Shown: in pieces, positions 5,023 through 5,789 of the stretch
Position numbering within the stretch: position 1 is the stretch's first letter
Layout of the letters: each line of letters starts with the position of its first letter
Assembly: GCA_910589635.1 (NCBI GenBank)
Contig: CAJUTD010000125.1
Location: 1 to 5,789, forward strand
From: an uncultured Lachnospiraceae bacterium
GTDB taxonomy: Bacteria; Bacillota; Clostridia; Lachnospirales; Lachnospiraceae
DNA length: 5,789 nucleotides
Direction of reading: 5' to 3'
Made by a program: the position numbers and the translations under genes
The notes under the pieces: model-generated
What the model was told of the DNA's origin: nothing
The model's database searches: none
The model's input: only the letters and a program-made list of their open reading frames with translations

Positions 5023-5789
5023 ATGGATGGCAAGCGGGCGGTATTGTATTTGAGGCTTTCCAAAGAAGATCTGCACAAGATAAGAGAGGGCGACGACAGC
5101 GCCAGCATCAAAAACCAACGGCTGATGCTTACGGAATATGCGCTGTCAATGGGGTATCAGATTACGGACGTCTATTCTGATGATGATGAGAGCGGACTGT
5201 ACGACAGCAGGCCAGGGTTTGAACGGATGATGGAGGACGCCAGGCTGGGCAAATTTAATATTGTGATTGCTAAGAGCCAGTCCAGATTTTCCCGCAATAT
5301 GGAGCATATTGAGAAGTATCTGCACCATGATTTCCCGCTGCTCGGCATACGTTTTATCGGCGTGGCGGACAATGCTGATACCGAGAATTTGGGCAATAAA
5401 AAGGCGAGGCAGATTAATGGGCTTGTCAATGAGTGGTACTGCGAAGACTTGTCTGACAATATCCGCTCTGTGTTTAAGGCTAAAATGAAAGCGGGGCAGT
5501 TTTTAGGCTCTTCCTGTCCTTATGGTTACCGCAAAGATCCTAAGGATCACAATCATCTGTTGATTGACGAGTATGCTGCGTCCATTGTCCGCAGAATATT
5601 TGACCTCTATCTGGAAGGGTATGGAAAAGGTAAAATTGCCGCCATGCTTTCCGCAGAGGGAGTGCTGATCCCTACACGCTATAAGCAGGAAGTCCTTGGC
5701 GTTTCTTACAGCAACAGCAGGCTGCTTCCGCAGACCCAGGCGTGGTCTTACCAGACGATACATACTATTCTGGGAAATCCGGTCTACAC
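5023..5789 (+). CDS. Large serine recombinase, 3' end outside the window (255 residues visible)
   Basis: The frame is open to the last base, so this is a 5' partial gene cut by the window edge. Large serine recombinases insert or excise mobile elements through a 5'-phosphoserine linkage. The catalytic domain begins at once: YLRLSKED with the nucleophile Ser13 and Arg11, then SIKNQRLML (Gln32), DDDESGLYDSRPGFERM (53-69), and KSQSRFSRN (84-92) with the conserved Arg88 and Arg91. The recombinase domain (PF07508 type) follows: WYCEDLSDNIR and KAKMKAGQF lead into PYGYRKDP, IFDLYLEG and GKIAAMLSAEGV, and the visible part ends at TIHTILGNPVY. Family members are usually about 500-600 aa, so roughly half is missing, including the zinc-ribbon and coiled-coil parts. 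It resembles the TnpX/TndX-type resolvases of clostridial mobilizable transposons and ICEs, but I cannot assign it to one. It is cotranscribed with the 44-aa gene upstream. Confidence 0.95.
   Translation, partial: MDGKRAVLYLRLSKEDLHKIREGDDSASIKNQRLMLTEYALSMGYQITDVYSDDDESGLYDSRPGFERMMEDARLGKFNIVIAKSQSRFSRNMEHIEKYLHHDFPLLGIRFIGVADNADTENLGNKKARQINGLVNEWYCEDLSDNIRSVFKAKMKAGQFLGSSCPYGYRKDPKDHNHLLIDEYAASIVRRIFDLYLEGYGKGKIAAMLSAEGVLIPTRYKQEVLGVSYSNSRLLPQTQAWSYQTIHTILGNPVY

Noticed and set aside
4837..5118. Minus-strand ORF across the small ORF and recombinase start
   Set aside because: It opposes two genes that have good ribosome sites and, for the recombinase, clear catalytic motifs.
1..5789. CRISPR array, tRNA or rRNA genes
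   Set aside because: No regularly spaced repeats, cloverleaf-like sequences or rRNA signatures were seen by eye on either strand.

Overview
The window looks like a chromosome segment from a low-to-mid GC Gram-positive anaerobe of the Clostridia, most likely a Lachnospiraceae-type gut bacterium. This is inferred from strong purine-rich Shine-Dalgarno sites before every gene, an AgrC/GHKL-type histidine kinase, a secreted transglutaminase-like protein with MBG-, Ig- and FnIII-like C-terminal modules, and a large serine recombinase. No rRNA, tRNA or other taxonomic marker is present, so the assignment is soft.

Left part (1-2454, + strand): a two-gene cluster. The first gene encodes an exported, probably membrane-anchored beta-propeller-like protein of 355 aa with an unusual lipobox. 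After a 46-nt gap comes a 425-aa polytopic GHKL sensor kinase with phospho-acceptor His246. No response regulator is visible; it would have to lie upstream of the window or elsewhere. A strong hairpin at 2480-2500 separates this cluster from the convergent gene that follows and probably serves as a terminator for both.

Middle (2510-4651, - strand): a 713-aa secreted protein with a signal peptide, a transglutaminase-like cysteine-protease-fold domain with an apparent Cys217-His245-Asp260 triad, a propeller-like middle, and MBG-, Ig- and FnIII-like C-terminal modules. It has no LPXTG anchor.

Divergent intergenic region (4652-4875): 224 bases holding three separate perfect inverted repeats. One spans the putative -10 box of the leftward promoter, one lies in the leftward 5' leader, and one spans a putative -10 box for the rightward genes.

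Right part (4876-5789, + strand): a previously uncalled 44-aa basic small protein, followed 12 nt later by a large serine recombinase that runs off the window end (255 residues visible, catalytic Ser13). This pair is typical of one end of an integrative/mobilizable element, so an element boundary probably lies in or near the intergenic region, or the whole locus lies inside the element. The att site cannot be located from this window alone. I did not find a clearly new multi-gene system. The most interesting items are the small protein coupled to the recombinase, the dense inverted repeats at the divergent promoters, and the propeller-protein/kinase pair.
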